A stretch of DNA of 64,000 bases, taken from positions 46,950-110,949 of the forward strand of contig QANZ01044487.1 in assembly GCA_003254925.1 (NCBI GenBank), written 5' to 3'. Position 1 is the stretch's first letter. The number at the start of each line of letters is the position of its first letter. Below, piece by piece: positions 1-13,742 of this stretch. A program made the position numbers and the translations under genes. The notes under the pieces were generated by a model. The model did no database searches, had not been told where the DNA came from, and saw only the letters and a list, made by a program, of their open reading frames with translations. Origin of the DNA: Chamaecrista fasciculata (Eukaryota; Streptophyta; Magnoliopsida; Fabales; Fabaceae).

Positions 1-652
1 CACTACCCGTATGGGTTTATACGATATACTCAAGTACAAATGGACCGATCCTGATACGGGCAAAATGCCTCTGACCCGAAAGATTCTGGCGGGTCTAACC
101 GCCGGCGGGATTGGTGCAGCCATCGGAAACCCTGCTGACGTGGCCATGGTCAGAATGCAAGCCGATGGTCGGCTTCCGGCGGCTCAACGGCGCGGCTACA
201 AAAGTGTGTTCGACGCGATCACACGCATGTCGAACCAGGAAGGAATTGCTAGCCTATGGCGTGGTTCAGCTCTTACGGTGAACCGCGCGATGATCGTTAC
301 TGCTTCTCAATTAGCTTCATATGATCAGTTCAAGGAGATGATTCTGGCGAAGGGTTTGATGAAGGATGGAATTGGGACCCACGTGACGGCGAGTTTCGCG
401 GCCGGGTTTGTGGCGGCGGTGGCGTCGAATCCGGTGGATGTTGTAAAGACAAGAGTGATGAACATGAAGGTGGAGGCAGGGGCAATAGCACCTTATAATG
501 GAGCATTTGATTGTGCATTGAAGACTGTGAGAGCTGAAGGACTTATGTCCTTGTATAAGGGTTTTGTTCCTACAATTTCAAGGCAGGGACCTTTCACTGT
601 GGTGCTGTTTGTGACTCTTGAACAAGTGAGGAAGTTACTCAAGGAATTCTGA
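1..652 (+). CDS. DIC2: Mitochondrial dicarboxylate carrier (DIC/uncoupling-protein-like), 5'-truncated
   Basis: Inner mitochondrial membrane carrier of the mitochondrial carrier family. Plant DIC proteins exchange dicarboxylates such as malate and oxaloacetate for phosphate or sulfate. The frame is open from base 2 (residues TTR precede the Met at base 11), so the window cuts the gene and the true start lies upstream. The visible part covers the end of repeat 1 and all of repeats 2 and 3. Carrier signatures are visible: NPADVAMVRMQ near visible residue 40 and NPVDVVKTRV near residue 140, each followed by the matrix-helix G-x-x-x-L-[WY]-[KR]-G motif (SLWRG, SLYKG). No intron is present in the visible portion, as is usual for plant DICs. 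The stop is at 650-652. The choice of DIC2 over DIC1 or DIC3 rests on the neighbouring genes matching the Arabidopsis DIC2 locus from memory; the family is sure, the paralogue less so. Confidence 0.9.
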   Translation, partial: TTRMGLYDILKYKWTDPDTGKMPLTRKILAGLTAGGIGAAIGNPADVAMVRMQADGRLPAAQRRGYKSVFDAITRMSNQEGIASLWRGSALTVNRAMIVTASQLASYDQFKEMILAKGLMKDGIGTHVTASFAAGFVAAVASNPVDVVKTRVMNMKVEAGAIAPYNGAFDCALKTVRAEGLMSLYKGFVPTISRQGPFTVVLFVTLEQVRKLLKEF

Positions 653-1442
653 TGATTTAGGGTTAGGAAAGAAAATTTTGCTTTTGATTATACTGACTGG
701 ATGATGACGAGAAGTTAGCTAAAAAAGTTACTCTTCTTTGGCTTGGCAATTTTGTTAGTGAGGATTGATCTTTGATGGATTAGTGGATTTCAGATTAATA
801 GGTTTATATATTTTAGTGAGAATTATTAATTAAGGTGTGATAGAAAAAACAGATATCTTTATTTTAGATGTTGATGAGTTTTCAAGATGGTTCACATAAT
901 TCTTTCTAGAGCACTACTTTTGGACTTGTAAATGGTTTGTTTCTTCATTACTCTCTTACAAATATAAGACATGCAACTGCTAATAAGCTATGCCGTTATG
1001 GAGCATTTGCTTTAAATTCCATCAAGACTAGCATTTTTTAAGAAGAGGAAAAAAACAAACAAATGAATCTGCATGGTGCTTTGCCAGCTTTTGCAAAGCA
1101 ACTAAATGATGAATTTACCAACAAGGTAATGTAATTACAAAATCACCATGCTATAACAGTGACAGCAAAAATGGGCAGCTTAGAATATATATAATAAATA
1201 GTTCCACTTGTCTCATGAGGATGATTGAACTATGCCTTATACATGCTATATTTCAAGTTAAAAGGACTTCCGCATCAGCTTTAAATATGGGTTCTCGAGT
1301 CAACCTTATCAGACTAAAGTTTCTTTTCTCACTGTGCTTCGTAAACCACACAAAACATGTTTAAGACACAATGCTGAAAGATTGCAATGGCCTGAATCAT
1401 CTGGAATTTGTTGTGTGAAACAAAAAAGAATTGGCCTTGTTA
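653..1442. other. Convergent 3' regions of the carrier and the RhoGAP gene
   Basis: AT-rich sequence between two convergent stop codons. It should hold the 3' UTR of the carrier (plus strand) and of the RhoGAP gene (minus strand). No open frame with coding character and no clear transposon was seen. Confidence 0.6.
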
Positions 1443-4400
1443 TCATCGACCTTTATCCACATTATAAGATTGATGATGGATTTCTGACCTTCCTCTATCC
1501 AAGTGTTGCTGATTTTGATTCCATTTATCTAACTGATGCACTTGTTGACTATCTGATTTTCTCAATTTGTCTGGATGATGGAGAAATGGTGCTTCCTTGC
1601 CTGGTTTATCTGAGCCATGGAGTGGATGGGGACTGTCCAATCTATCCAATCTAGCCTTGTCTTTCTCTTTGTCTTTGTCTTTGTCTTTGTCTTGGTTTGA
1701 CAAAGAGTTAATTTCAGGTCCTCGAGACTTGCTATTTGGAGATGGCTGTGGTAGCTGAAGTTGACCTCGACGCTCCTTCAGAAAATTTAGTCGGGTTGAC
1801 AATTTTGTCAGCGAGTTTGTGAAGTTTGCTACCTGATAATTAGAGGTAAAAAATAGATTAGCTTATTATCCCCCATATCAATTTGCTATTCAACATGGCT
1901 GGCCTAAGGAACATACAAATAATTACCAGCCTTGAGCCTAAAAGCAAGTTGACTACCATAATATTTCAATTCAACCTTGTCCATGGTAATTTACCAGTCT
2001 AGGACAATATACACAATATGCATATAAAAAGGCTGTAACACAACCAAATTCATGAAACATACCTCAACTTTTGGACCAGATTTCTTAGAACCAATTTGAG
2101 GTGCAGATTTGTTTGCGAATGGTGTTGGTTCCAGCTTTTTCTCATTTTCACTTTCAGCTACTCCAAAATAAGTGTCCTGTTGTGGCTATACCCGAAGGTT
2201 CACACAAATAATATATAAATTCAGTATAATTATCAGCAACATTGTTCAGAATATTTCACTCATTATCCTACAAAGCCGCACCAAAAAGAAAAAAGAAATA
2301 AGGTAAATGAATCACATATAAGTTCCATGGAATATTATATAGACTTGGTTTAGTTATGCTTGAGAAATCGTGCTATTTGGTTTTCTACTAGATATGGTTC
2401 TTTTCAATAACCAGAGTACTAAAGGAGGCTTCATAATTTAACTCGACTCTGCGTGCTGTAGCCTTATTACGCACTTATATTGCTGCAATTCAATTATCTC
2501 AAATATACTCTCGTCTCTCCGCTTACACACGGGATCATATAACAATGGAATTAAATGAAGAAAGTCGGATGCTCGATTGGGGACAGTTATAAAATTTAAA
2601 TATATACATTTTGAAATTCTCTTACAAGGGAGTAGAAAATAATTATCAAATTGTGTGCAGTTAGTCTATTTTTATTCGTCACCTAAATAAAATATCCTCA
2701 AATGACATCTTAAATTTACCTTAGTTCTCGACTTTTCATACTGCGAAGTGGTTGCTATTTCAGTATCCAGCTTATTCTTCCTGTCAAACAGGTTCCCCAT
2801 GAAGAAAGTAAATTTCGTTTTTCTTCTTATAATTGATGCAGAGGAAGAGACTATTAAATGCAAACAAACAAATACCAAATTGCAAGTGCCAAATTGCCTT
2901 GTAAAGAGAAGCAAAAAGAAAAATATTGCCAATGCAAAAGGATATGCAACAATAAGCTAATAAGTAATAACAAACTTACAATTTAGTCTCAGGATTTGAA
3001 CTCTGCTGGGGTTGAATAAGGAATTCCAACGTAGAACCAGAGTTTATATCACGAGGTAAATTATGGCACACACCAATATCATCAATCCGCCGCTGTAGCT
3101 TGGTGAGATCTGCTTCTATCAGAGCTAATTCCTCAAGATCTGCCTTGGTCTTAAGCAAGTACGTTGATCAGTACTATGCATGATCGAAGTGTAATATTAA
3201 ACACTCAAAAATAAGAACTAACCTTTTCATCAATGCTGGTTAAATCACCAAAGGATCCAGGAGAAGAATACTTGACTCCTGCTTCAAAAGTAGCTCGTGG
3301 ATTCCTCTCCTTTTGTAGCTGTTCCTGTAGTCTAGCTACCTGTAAAAAGTAACTTTAGAAAGCAAAATCTACATTCATATATTTATGGACTATTTAGGGG
3401 AGGACTGAGGAGTATAAATTCTCTCATAACAACTTACATCTTGCTCAAGAGCCAGACGACGCTCATGCATGGCTTTCTTTTGTTTTTCCACATAAGAATT
3501 CAGGTTTCCCTTGGCCTACAAAAGAAAGTAAAAGCAGAGGAGAATTGCCTACAAAGAATTCTGGGATGCATAGCAACAAAACTATCGAGAAAGAAAATTA
3601 ATTGCCTACCTCCTCTGCAATTTGGTTTTGCAATTCTGCCTTCATAGCTTCGAGAGCCTCAATTTCAGCCCTACAAATGGTCAAAAACATAGATTAGGAA
3701 AGAGAGAAGTGATCCCTTTGGTTGATGCTTCCCACATGTAACACAGCTTGGTATGGCATCAGATAATATAACTATAAAATTCCAAAAGAAAATTTAAATA
3801 CAATAAGGAATGCTGTTCTATAAATGTCAACAAATAGAATCCTAAAAGAATATCAAAGAAGAACTAATGGATGTATTTACTGTGGTCAATATTATTTGAA
3901 GGCAGACAAGGTAGAGGGCCCAGATCAATTTTCCCAAGTTCTTTGTTTAACAAGAAAGGGAGCTAACTTAACATTTCGGAAACATCTAGTGCAATCAGCA
4001 CATGATAATCCATCTATATCCAATATCTCAGGTATTTCTCAGCAAGACATATGAGAGTTATATTAAATAGTTTTGATATATCTTGATCGTCTATGTACAC
4101 ACTCTTTGTAGTTTATCTCTCAAACACATCATTCTTTGATCAATCACATAAATAATTTACAAACTTATCCAGATTCACCGGCGAAAAGTTTCAACACAAA
4201 GAACTAATGGCAACTGTTACGAAGTATTAGCATACAAGTCATCATGTATTCATTCCATTAGTATAAATAGATTAAGTGTTGATGTCATAATCATCCGATT
4301 CTTGGGTCTTTTAATAGTATAACTGTGTTCACACTTGCTTTTTCCTAAACACTCCCTCTCCATTACTTTCTTAATAACACCAAACAGATATATTTTAAGC

Positions 4401-7400
4401 TACAAATAGACTAGAGGAAGAGAAATAACCAGAATCAAAAGATGTCAATTACTCACTCATCATTAGAATAATCAACGGGTTCCATGGTGAGGTTCTTCAT
4501 TGCCTGGACATAAAAGTTCAACATCAGTTGCGAGAATTTAACAAAAATTTAAGTTAAGGGAGAAATAAATGGAAAGATCAAAAGACACATCAGTAATTCT
4601 TAAAAAAAAATGTACTTACAGAGGTTCGCCCAAATACTGTCTGGTTCTGAGTAAGTGCTGGACCATTGGATGTATTAGTAGATTTGTTGACACTAGGTTC
4701 TAAACTTCGATCTGTGGAAACACCTTCAACTATGTCAGCAGGTGTATTGGACTTTTCTGCAGAAGTAGTCTTGATTGAGCTCATCAGATTTTCTTCGTCA
4801 TGCTGAGACAGTGAGACTTCACTTGACTTTGAAGGCATCTGGTTGACTTTAGCATCTTCATTCACAGCTGACAACTTTAAATCTGACTTAGAAGGATCTT
4901 GGTTCTGCATATTTTAAGAAATTAGAATAAGAAGGGAAGTTTGACAATACAACTCTCCTCTCATGTCGCCTACCCTCAAAACCAGGCAGAAGATCATATA
5001 ATCTTAATTATTACCAAATCAAAGGTGGTTATTTTAAGTAACACCAAGAGTAAAATGCAAACTTGTAGCTTCATGTGTTACAGTCCCAATTGAAGAAAAA
5101 ATGGCAAGATGTGAATTAGGGTGAACAACATTAGACTATAAACATTTAATGAAGTCCCAATAAGTTTAAGGATTTGGAAAAGGTAAAAATGGGAAAATCA
5201 CTGTTGCACAAACTAGAAGTTTGGCTGATAAATTAGCTTGTTATACAAATTGATGTTTTTATTTTCCTCAACAAAGAATTCTATATACCAATCAAATACT
5301 TTTGGGAATTCAAAAAAAAAAACCTAATTCAAAGAGATACTTGCCAGTTGCAACATGGGTAGTGAACAGCTTCTTCAACAACAATACAAATGGCAAGGTC
5401 ACTTAAAGATTATAACTGAGCACATATAGAAGAAAAGGCTTTAAGATTTCAGAGTGATGTCAAAACTATTCAGAAATCTTTAGTCGAAAGAGGACCATAA
5501 ATTTCTTCATGCAATTGGAAAAAATGAGTACAACCCATCCTTCTTTTAGGTCAATAAAGCACAATTTGCTCGGAAACTTATTTCCAGTTTCCAGCTCAAA
5601 GCCAATTGGTTGAGTCTTAGCAAATTGATTATATAATTTACTTTCTTTTCCATAGCTGCAAGATTATTTGCAAATAACTTGAAATTCCAGTTATCATAAA
5701 CCAATAAGAAACACAAAAACCTTGTCATCTTTGCCCCCCGAGCCTTCAGTCACGCATATTTCACTAACAAGACTATCGTCCGGCTCTCCATCAGACTCTT
5801 GTATTGATTCATCACATTCATCATCATCATAATCATCCTCATCATCTTCATCATCATAGGACCCCTCATCCTCAGTGCCCTCCTCCCCACTCTCAGATCC
5901 ACTCTCTTCTGAGTCAGTGTAGATATCTGGGGACCCAGTACCTTCCTGCTAGAACCATAATAATATAGCACCAAAAAGGAAGTTAAAAAAAATGAATGAA
6001 TGAACGAAAGAGAAAGAAAGAAGCATGTATTTAGAGGCACAGAGCACCTCTTCATAGAGTCCAAATAAAAAAAAGATAGGTACACTAATTTAACCCTGTT
6101 GCAGTTGTTTTTTCATCTGTGTGCAAACTTTAGGTTGAGGAGCGGGAGAAAAGAGAAAATTAGACATAATACCAAGATTTGAGCTAACAAACCGTACTTC
6201 ACTATAAAGTATAAACTGGTGTAATAAATAGAACATTCATAGTGAGGCGCAACACTAAGCAACCAACCAGGTCCTCTAACAAGGACAAATTTTAAAAGCC
6301 AATAAAATGAAAAAATAAATAAATAAAAGGGTTCCTGGTTCAAAAGAAGGAAAGAGGATGATAGGGACAAGTACCAACCAATGTATTGACAGAAAACATC
6401 AGTAGCCAAAGACTGATGCAAGGGATATATGTTTGGGTAGGGTGTCATTGATGCATATATTATTAACCAAAGCCATACAAAAAACAATATCAAGGGTTAC
6501 TAAATCTTACCCCAAATATGCTGTCATATTCTTCTAATAAAGTTATAACAATTGTTTGAGCATGGTTAGCTGCAGCAGCTGCTTGTAGAAGTTGAGCCGA
6601 ACCATCACCGCCCACATCAAAATCATTTTCAATCTCACATTCCCCATGCAGAAGGGGACGAAGAAGTAAGGGTGCCATGCAAGCTGCCACAGCTGAGGAG
6701 CTCATTCTGTTCACAGCTTTGTTCGAAGCCACAGTTTGCATCATTTGGAGTATTCTGAACATGATTGATATGAACTTTGCATTACAAAAGGGAAAAAGTG
6801 AAGTGAAACATGGAAAGACATTGCGCAGTTATTATAAGAGTAACAATTGACCCATCATTCATGGAGTATACTCACTATCTTTCCATTATTTACAAGGTTA
6901 ATCATAAAGCGTGTCAGTTATTAATTTTACATTAAAAAAGGGCGGTCAAGTGCACAAGGCTCCCACTAGGTGGGGTCTAGGGAGGGTCAAGATGTACGCA
7001 GCCTTACCCTGCTTTGCAGAAAGACTTTTTCCGAGATTTGAACCCGTGACCTCTTGGTTACCAGGCAGCAACCTTACCGTTGCGCCAAGGCTCCCCATTA
7101 TTTTTTTGGTAACAATTGAAATTAGCTCACCATTCACGGAATAGACTCACTATCTTTCCATTATTACAAGGTTTTTTTTTTTTTTTTTTTTTTTNTTTTT
7201 TTTTTTTTTTGGCCTGGGCATTATTACAAGGTTAATCACAAATCATCCCATTTATGCTGAAAATCCAACATTCCTACCCCATATAGAATGATTGTAACCA
7301 AACAATATATAAATATCATGTCGCAAGAGCATCCTCCAAGATTATTTCATTTCAAAACGTTAATTCACCTCCCAACTATTGTTTTGCATTTACTGGTAGC

Positions 7401-10400
7401 TTGCCTGCTGGAGTTTATATGATAATTGAAAATTCAATCTCGTATCAATGACTGATGCTCAAATTGATTTACTTTGATAATCCTTTTTCATTAGTTATCT
7501 AGCATTGGGGGAAAAAGGAACAGAGATAGCAACCAAAGTGATTCAGACATGTTAAGGGAAAGAAACTGGGAAATAATAACTTAAACAATAAAATACCTTT
7601 GCAATAACCGGCGATTTGGTTCAGGGAAAGTCTCACATATTGCTCCCCGTATAGCAATAATCCTACCACCACGTTCCGTTCCTGATAAACGTCCAGATTT
7701 CCAACGATGAAAGAAAATCAGACTTAAAAAATTTATAGAAAAAATGGAAGTAATATAGTAAAAAACCAAAAACATTAATTTATGTCTATCTTTATCTCCC
7801 AATCCCACATACTGGTAGATGGCTTTAGTACTATTATTAGCACAGTCAAATGCAACAAGTCATGTTGCCAAACCCTAATAACATAACTCAATTTCACAAA
7901 TTTGATCAGCACTGGATTTTTGAGAAAGGATAATCATTTCTTATTTCCCAAAAATCTGGATGGTTAACTAAAATTGGACTACATAAACATAGAAACTTTG
8001 GAAAGGTTGTGCTAATGTAAGATAAATATAACGGCATGCTTGTTGACTTGATTATAATTACAAAAATAGATCAAAGTGGAAAATCCAAAGACACTTACGG
8101 CATGCTTCTAACAGAGCCTTGCAGCAAGATGCAGGGACTGGAGATGAAGGTAGTTCCCGGAGTACATACTGGAAAATTGTAAAAATAATAGATTATATAT
8201 GAACTTAACCCAGTTAAAAGAACCAGATGTTCAGTTGATTATCTACCTTTAAACAATCAGCAACAATATGTGCATCCTCTCCAGGAGAGAATTCATTTTT
8301 TCCTGAACCCATATGCCAGGCCCAAGAATATTATTAGACTTGATCAGTGATTAAAAATTATAGTAATAAGAATCTGTGGCAGGGACACTAGAAAACTTCA
8401 TATTCTTAATGCATATAGTTCTGTGTAGGAAGTGGAACTTGCATTCTCAAGACTCATGATGATTTAGGGTAATTCCAGTTCATCCAATATAATAATCTAC
8501 CAAATGACATTTTTTAAATGGAATTATGTTTAATACACAATAAATCTCATAGTATTTGCATGGCAAAGCCTGAAATATGGCAAGACCTCTTACGGTTTGA
8601 CATGTGTGAATGAACTGCATAATATAATGTAAACAAAATGAAAACACGCTACACTGACATAACTAGAAGAAAGATTGTGCAGAACAGCAAAAGTAAAAGT
8701 ACTACCTTGCTCATATTCCCGAACTCTATATTCAACTTCATCAACATCAGCTGCCTGTCGCAAGATTCCTTCAGTTTTGACTCCTGTTTTATAATATTGA
8801 TAAGATATATGTGAAAAACAAAAGAACATTAACAATTTATGTCATGTGTAAACAAAACCAGAAGTGTCCAAAAGGCTCAGTGCAATTAACTAACATATAT
8901 CTACTGCAACCTCCTTCACCTTCACCCTACTGCCATTAAGAAAGAAATTTGAGTAAACATAAAAATTGGTTCCTAAAAGATACACTTTAATAACTCAATC
9001 CCTGAAATTTTAGTTTATACTCTTTAATCCCTGAAAGGCATGGAACCTATATATTTTAGTCATTTTATCCTTACAAGTTAGTTCCAATAATATAGGATTA
9101 GAGGACTAAATTGAATTTCCTTCACAGCTTTCAAGGACTAAGTGTGTAATCTAGACTTCTAGGGAGTGAATTGTTAACTCGTATCTTTCAAGGACCGTTG
9201 TATGTTCACAAAAGAAATTGCTTAATGTTAATACTTTAATTGTAAGAGGAACATGAAGATACTCCCATGAAAAACTAGAGCTTTCATAGGAAACATCTAC
9301 CAGCAAAAGTAAAAAGCAATAGATCTTGCTGTCCTTCACAAACATGAATAGAGAAGAAGCTAATAAACATAGGTGACATGTGATGTGTCAAATAATTGCT
9401 TTGTATATGCTTCTCCAGCTCCTACCTCTTTTTATTGAAGAGGTTATTATAAATTTTCACTTTTCTTTGTCCATAAAGGTTGAAATACATCCATAATCAA
9501 ACCACTATATGTTATGGTTTAGTTATCAGGGGTTTAGATAATTTGCAAAGGGATCTTAGATTAATTCCCACGTGCTACAGTGTAACTCCGGGAAGAATCC
9601 ATAAATCCATTAGTAGTGGAGCAGATGTGGACTCAGAACAAAATGCCTCCAATGATGAATTATCCAAATGCATCTGAAAATTTCTCTCATGCAAGAGATA
9701 ACTGAGTTCGGTAGAAGAATCTGAAAGTTCATTCATTGTAAGCATGCACTAAAATGCATCCACATTCACTAGATATTTTTATATACAACATTGGTTGGTA
9801 CAAACGAAATGTATTGTGTGTTCAGCTTCAGAATGCAAAAATAAGAGCTCCAAAATAGGTGGGAAAAAAACCCACCATGCTCTTCTATGAACCTGAGGGC
9901 TTTCTCCAAAAAGGATGGAGTTCCATCAACCTCCTCCAGAGCAAGTAAAATTGGCCGGCCAATGACTGTAGATTTAACTGGTTCTGCTTCCTTCACTATA
10001 CAAGAGCAGAAAATTCTTAAGGAAAGCAAGAAAATAATAAGACTTCTACAGCATTAGACAGAAACATCATTGCAGAAAATTTCACAATTGAGGTACAAGG
10101 CAATCATTATAAATGTGAATCAGGCCAAAAAATAAATGAAAATCAAAATAAAAAACAAAACAAATCAACACAAACACAAACATGCAAAACAGAAAAACAA
10201 CTAAATGACTACTAATTTGTGAAGCCTGACAGACAAATTATTACCACTGCCAAGTACCATTACTTAGAAGGATATGTTGATGTTCTAAACATGAATATAT
10301 CAGTGATCAGGTCAGCAAATAGAACTTAGAATTAGCTGTTTCAACAGATATTTGCTTGATGACAATTGAGTTATTTTGTGAAGCACTGTACACAGGTCAT

Positions 10401-13267
10401 GTGCAACACACATAGTGTTTGCACTAGGTGTGAACTGTGAAGTCAAATGGCATATAGAAAGCACAACTATAACAAGAGCATACACTGGTCCAAAGAAATA
10501 TCAATTGAATCAATCTGATCATTCCTGGAGATACCATTTTGCCCCGTTACATTAGAAGCACTTGGGGCTTGCGCCAAAGCATTCTCAAGTGCAGTTTTCC
10601 ACTCAAATAAATCCTCTGCAGTGTCAGCCTGGAGCATCAACAAATGAAATCATAGATTACCATAAAAGAATATGTTAATGAGTTAATATGCATTAACAAT
10701 GAAATTACAATAAACCATACAAATATAAATAAACATTCAAAATAAAGTGGGGCAACCAGTTTCACATCATCCTGTAAATAGATTGTCAAACATAATGCGA
10801 CAAATAAATCCCTAACTCGTGAAGAGAAATGCCAGGGAAATGAAGCACCTTAAGTGTGAAAGCTCGTCCATCAGGAAAAGATACAGTCAAAAGTTTCTTA
10901 TCTGCTTTGACAACAACACTACAAAATTTGACAAAGTAATTTGCAGGAGGTCAATATACTTCACAAGGTCCACTATGTTGACATGAGAAAGAGAATAAGA
11001 ATGAGGGTGTCTAGTTCTGAAACAACAGCTAACCTGCCTGAATTGTTCAGGTCAATGCCACCAAGGGTTAAGTTCACTTCACTCCCTTTCTGGGGAACAG
11101 CACTCTGGAAAGTTGAATATAAAATGATCAAGCAATAAAATTAAAGAGGTAAGGTACCAAAATGAAGAAAAGCATCCATAACGTCCTCTTATACAAAAGC
11201 AACTTTAGACATGTTAGAATCAAATGCTCATTTCATAAACAATACATTATAAGAGTGGGTCATAAGTAGTTATAGAAGTCATACTTGACCTAATCATAAC
11301 TCACCCAGCCAAAAACCACCCATAACCACTTATATGGCACCCCTAGCTATTTTCAATTAACCCAAAAGAAAAACAAAAACAAAAAACAGTTGATGTTATT
11401 GTCACCGCAGTCAACATCAACTCCAACATCACACTAATCCAATTAAAAGCAGCATGTTTGCTCAACCTGGTCAAATAATAAATACAGATTCTGGTTTCTG
11501 AAAGCTAACAGCAAAAAGTTTATTGGATATATTTAATATGGCTACTTAAAAAGAAAGTTTATCAAGAGATATGAGAAAAATATTTTAAAGAAAAAAAAAA
11601 CTTTTTTTTTCCATACTATATTTGGCTATTAGCCTACTGCTACCCAAAGTCTTCAAAATTTTTAAAACTAAATATATAACTTCAGAAAATAATGACAGAA
11701 TTCAAAGACATTAAATGGACAAGCTAGATGCCAGAATAAAAATACTTACTGGATCGCTTCTGAAGAAAACCAGTGACGTGCGTGTTAAAATAAACCACCT
11801 TTTCTTCCAGGATGTCCATCCAATTCCTACACATCAAGAGTACATAGAAACAAATAATGACACTAAAATCTCCGCATCCATTTTTTTCAAGAGTAAGGTT
11901 CTAGCTTTGCATTTTAGTGTTATACCTAGTCATAATACATAGTGCGATTAAGCTGGAGAAGGATTAAAGAAGGAGAAGCACAGAGAAAGGATTGCGATTC
12001 TGCATTGTGAAATATGAGACTGCACCCTGTTCTACTTATCTAATTACTTCAGGTCAAAGCCTTTAAACTTCAAAGATCTACAGAGTTTTTTTTTTCCATT
12101 TCTTGTAAGCAATCAGTTGTCTTACTGTTGCCTACTTGCCTGACTTTTTCTTCATAGGTTTGCGATCATTTTGATATTCTACTAAGGTTTATGGCTAGGT
12201 ATAAAAAGCATCAACTATCTCTACACTGCACAAGAGTGTAACGGCATATATGTGTAAACTCTTAATGACCAAGAAAAGGAGAGGAAAATGATGAAACCTT
12301 TTTTTCCCCATGGCTCTTGAGCATTTTGGATAATCATTTATATTTTATACTATAAATAAAATAGGACTAGATGTGCTTTGGCTCATTGCACGGCAGTATA
12401 TAGATCTATCAAAGCAAATTCATAGACTTATGAGCTCCATAGGTGCGTATACATAAACTAGTGTAGTAAAATGCACCTTTTGAAGATATGCAAAGTGGCC
12501 CACTCTTGAAAATCTGCAAGACACGGAATTAAAAGGATTTGAACTGGTGCAAGAGAGAAAGACGTGCAATGAACTACATGAAAGGAAATAATTTTAAGAT
12601 GAAAAGGAGGAAAAAGAAATGCATTCTATTCACTTTAGATACTAAACCAGCTTGATTTAATGTGAAACATGGTTTCCAATTTGCATGTCTTCCATGGTGT
12701 AAGTAGGTCCTGCTAGGGTATGCTTATCAAGTTTTTCATGAGAATATCTATACCAAAATTTTGTATGATCATGTTCAGACGTCCTGAAGGGGACTGAATA
12801 GCCATGTGATCAGCCTGATGAAACGCTGAACTTGACAATCATGCCACAGTCAATGCTTACATATAAACTGGCAAAAGTCCATTGATCCATATTTATTGAA
12901 TAATCCCATAATTGCAAACAACAAACAATTACCGTATTGCTGTTGGAGCCAAAATTATTGCTGCCACTATTGCCACGCGAACGTTGATGATCTATTTGAG
13001 GAGAGGGTTGGGGAACACCGCCATCTCCCTAAGGTACAAACAAAACCAGGTCAGGTGAGTTTTCACAATTCACAATCAATCTATACAACGCATATATTCA
13101 GGTTTCCACACTCTAAGGCATCATAATTTCTCATTCTTAACTAAAAACGTAAATATATGGCAAGTATTGGCAAAGGAATTAGGGGAAAGAAAAAAGGTCG
13201 TTTGATTCGTAAGGAAGAAGAGTAAGAGATTTTTTACCTGAGACCCTTCGGCAATTTTGTTAATCAT
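1443..13267 (-). CDS. REN1: PH-RhoGAP protein of the REN1/REN2/REN3 type (ROP GTPase-activating protein)
   Basis: Predicted activator of GTP hydrolysis by ROP (plant Rho) GTPases, acting at the plasma membrane or exocytic vesicles to restrict polar growth signalling. Coding exons (minus strand): 13238-13267, 12933-13028, 12477-12513, 11750-11826, 11034-11104, 10849-10918, 10484-10628, 9876-9995, 8706-8783, 8247-8302, 8099-8168, 7597-7681, 6511-6754, 5721-5945, 4620-4904, 4457-4503, 3610-3670, 3438-3515, 3223-3339, 2980-3143, 2720-2780, 2063-2185, 1443-1832. All phases close, giving about 909 aa, close to the roughly 930 aa I recall for Arabidopsis REN1. A PH domain (about 40-150) contains WKKRWFIL and EDLFEWKTALENAL. 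A RhoGAP domain (about 180-393) has the arginine finger in EGILRQAAD (about R223). Then come an acidic stretch (394-468), a coiled coil (about 564-700) and a Lys/Asp repeat near the C-terminus. The start follows the family N-terminus (MINKIAEGSQ). The paralogue is not certain. Confidence 0.93.
6935..7096 (-). mobile_element. tRNA-derived SINE of the plant Au family
   Basis: On the minus strand the element starts GGGGAGCCTTGGCGCAACGG and carries a tRNA-like A box (7075-7088) and a B box, GGTTCAAATCTCG (7032-7044). A conserved body with CCCTAGACCCCAC follows, and the 3' end is T-rich near 6935-6940. This matches the Au SINE pattern as I remember it. It lies in an intron of the RhoGAP gene. A local duplicated sequence flanks it (see findings). 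Confidence 0.8.
7172..7210. repeat. Poly-T run interrupted by a single N
   Basis: A homopolymer of about 37 T with an N at 7195, followed by a repeat of the sequence just before it (cattattacaaggtt at 7157-7173 and again from 7219). It is likely an assembly join inside the intron. Confidence 0.7.
8952..9209. mobile_element. MITE with ~30-bp terminal inverted repeats (copy 1)
   Basis: The left end (agtaaacataaaaattggtt, ending in a aaagatac motif) is matched in reverse complement by the right end (gtatctttcaaggacc ... tatgttcac). The flanks agaaatttg and agaaattg resemble a decayed target duplication of about 9 bp, as in Mutator-type elements. It lies in an intron of the RhoGAP gene. A related shorter copy is at 19925-20089. 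Confidence 0.65.
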
Positions 13268-13720
13268 ATCTGTGATCCCAGAATCACAGATTCATATCCC
13301 AGACGATTAAATAGCAGGAGTCAGTGCATTCAATCAACACAACCCTGCACCTACGTACATTCATCAAACTGGCAATGCAGCTCAGAAGTTACGTTTCTAC
13401 ATTTCTACAAACATACAATTCAACCAATCTACGGTCTAATAAACATGATCAATCTGCATTATAGCATACCTCGCCCAGAAATCGGAGGGAAAAAAGAAGG
13501 AAAGGAGAAGTGAAAAGGGAGTTTGTGTGATGGCTCTGTTGTTGTTGTTGTTGGTGTTGGCTTTTCGGTCTCTCTCTTTCTCTCGAAATGTAAGGCAACG
13601 GAAACGTTGGTGATGAAGAAAGCAAAGAAAAGAAAGGGCGTAGTGAGAGCGAGTCGTCCTGAATCCTGATCTGCAACAGTTGTACACGTCAACCCTCCAA
13701 AACGAAGAGGCAACATGTTG
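13268..13720 (-). promoter_or_regulatory. 5' leader region of the RhoGAP gene
   Basis: This stretch lies upstream of the start codon at 13265-13267. It contains pyrimidine/purine-rich leader sequence, including a (ttg)n run near 13540 that reads (CAA)n on the sense strand. It probably includes a 5' UTR intron, but the borders cannot be fixed without transcripts. Confidence 0.45.
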
Positions 13721-13742
13721 GAGGGAAAAATGCGCAGATCAC

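Noticed and set aside
1334..1654. Plus-strand 106-codon frame
   Set aside because: Antisense to the last exon of the RhoGAP gene, whose phase and content are clear.
6935..7096. Possible tRNA gene
   Set aside because: The A and B boxes belong to a SINE; no cloverleaf with anticodon arm is preserved.
13436..13716. Three overlapping minus-strand frames of 75-85 codons
   Set aside because: They lie in the 5' leader of the RhoGAP gene and are low-complexity; upstream ORFs cannot be proved.
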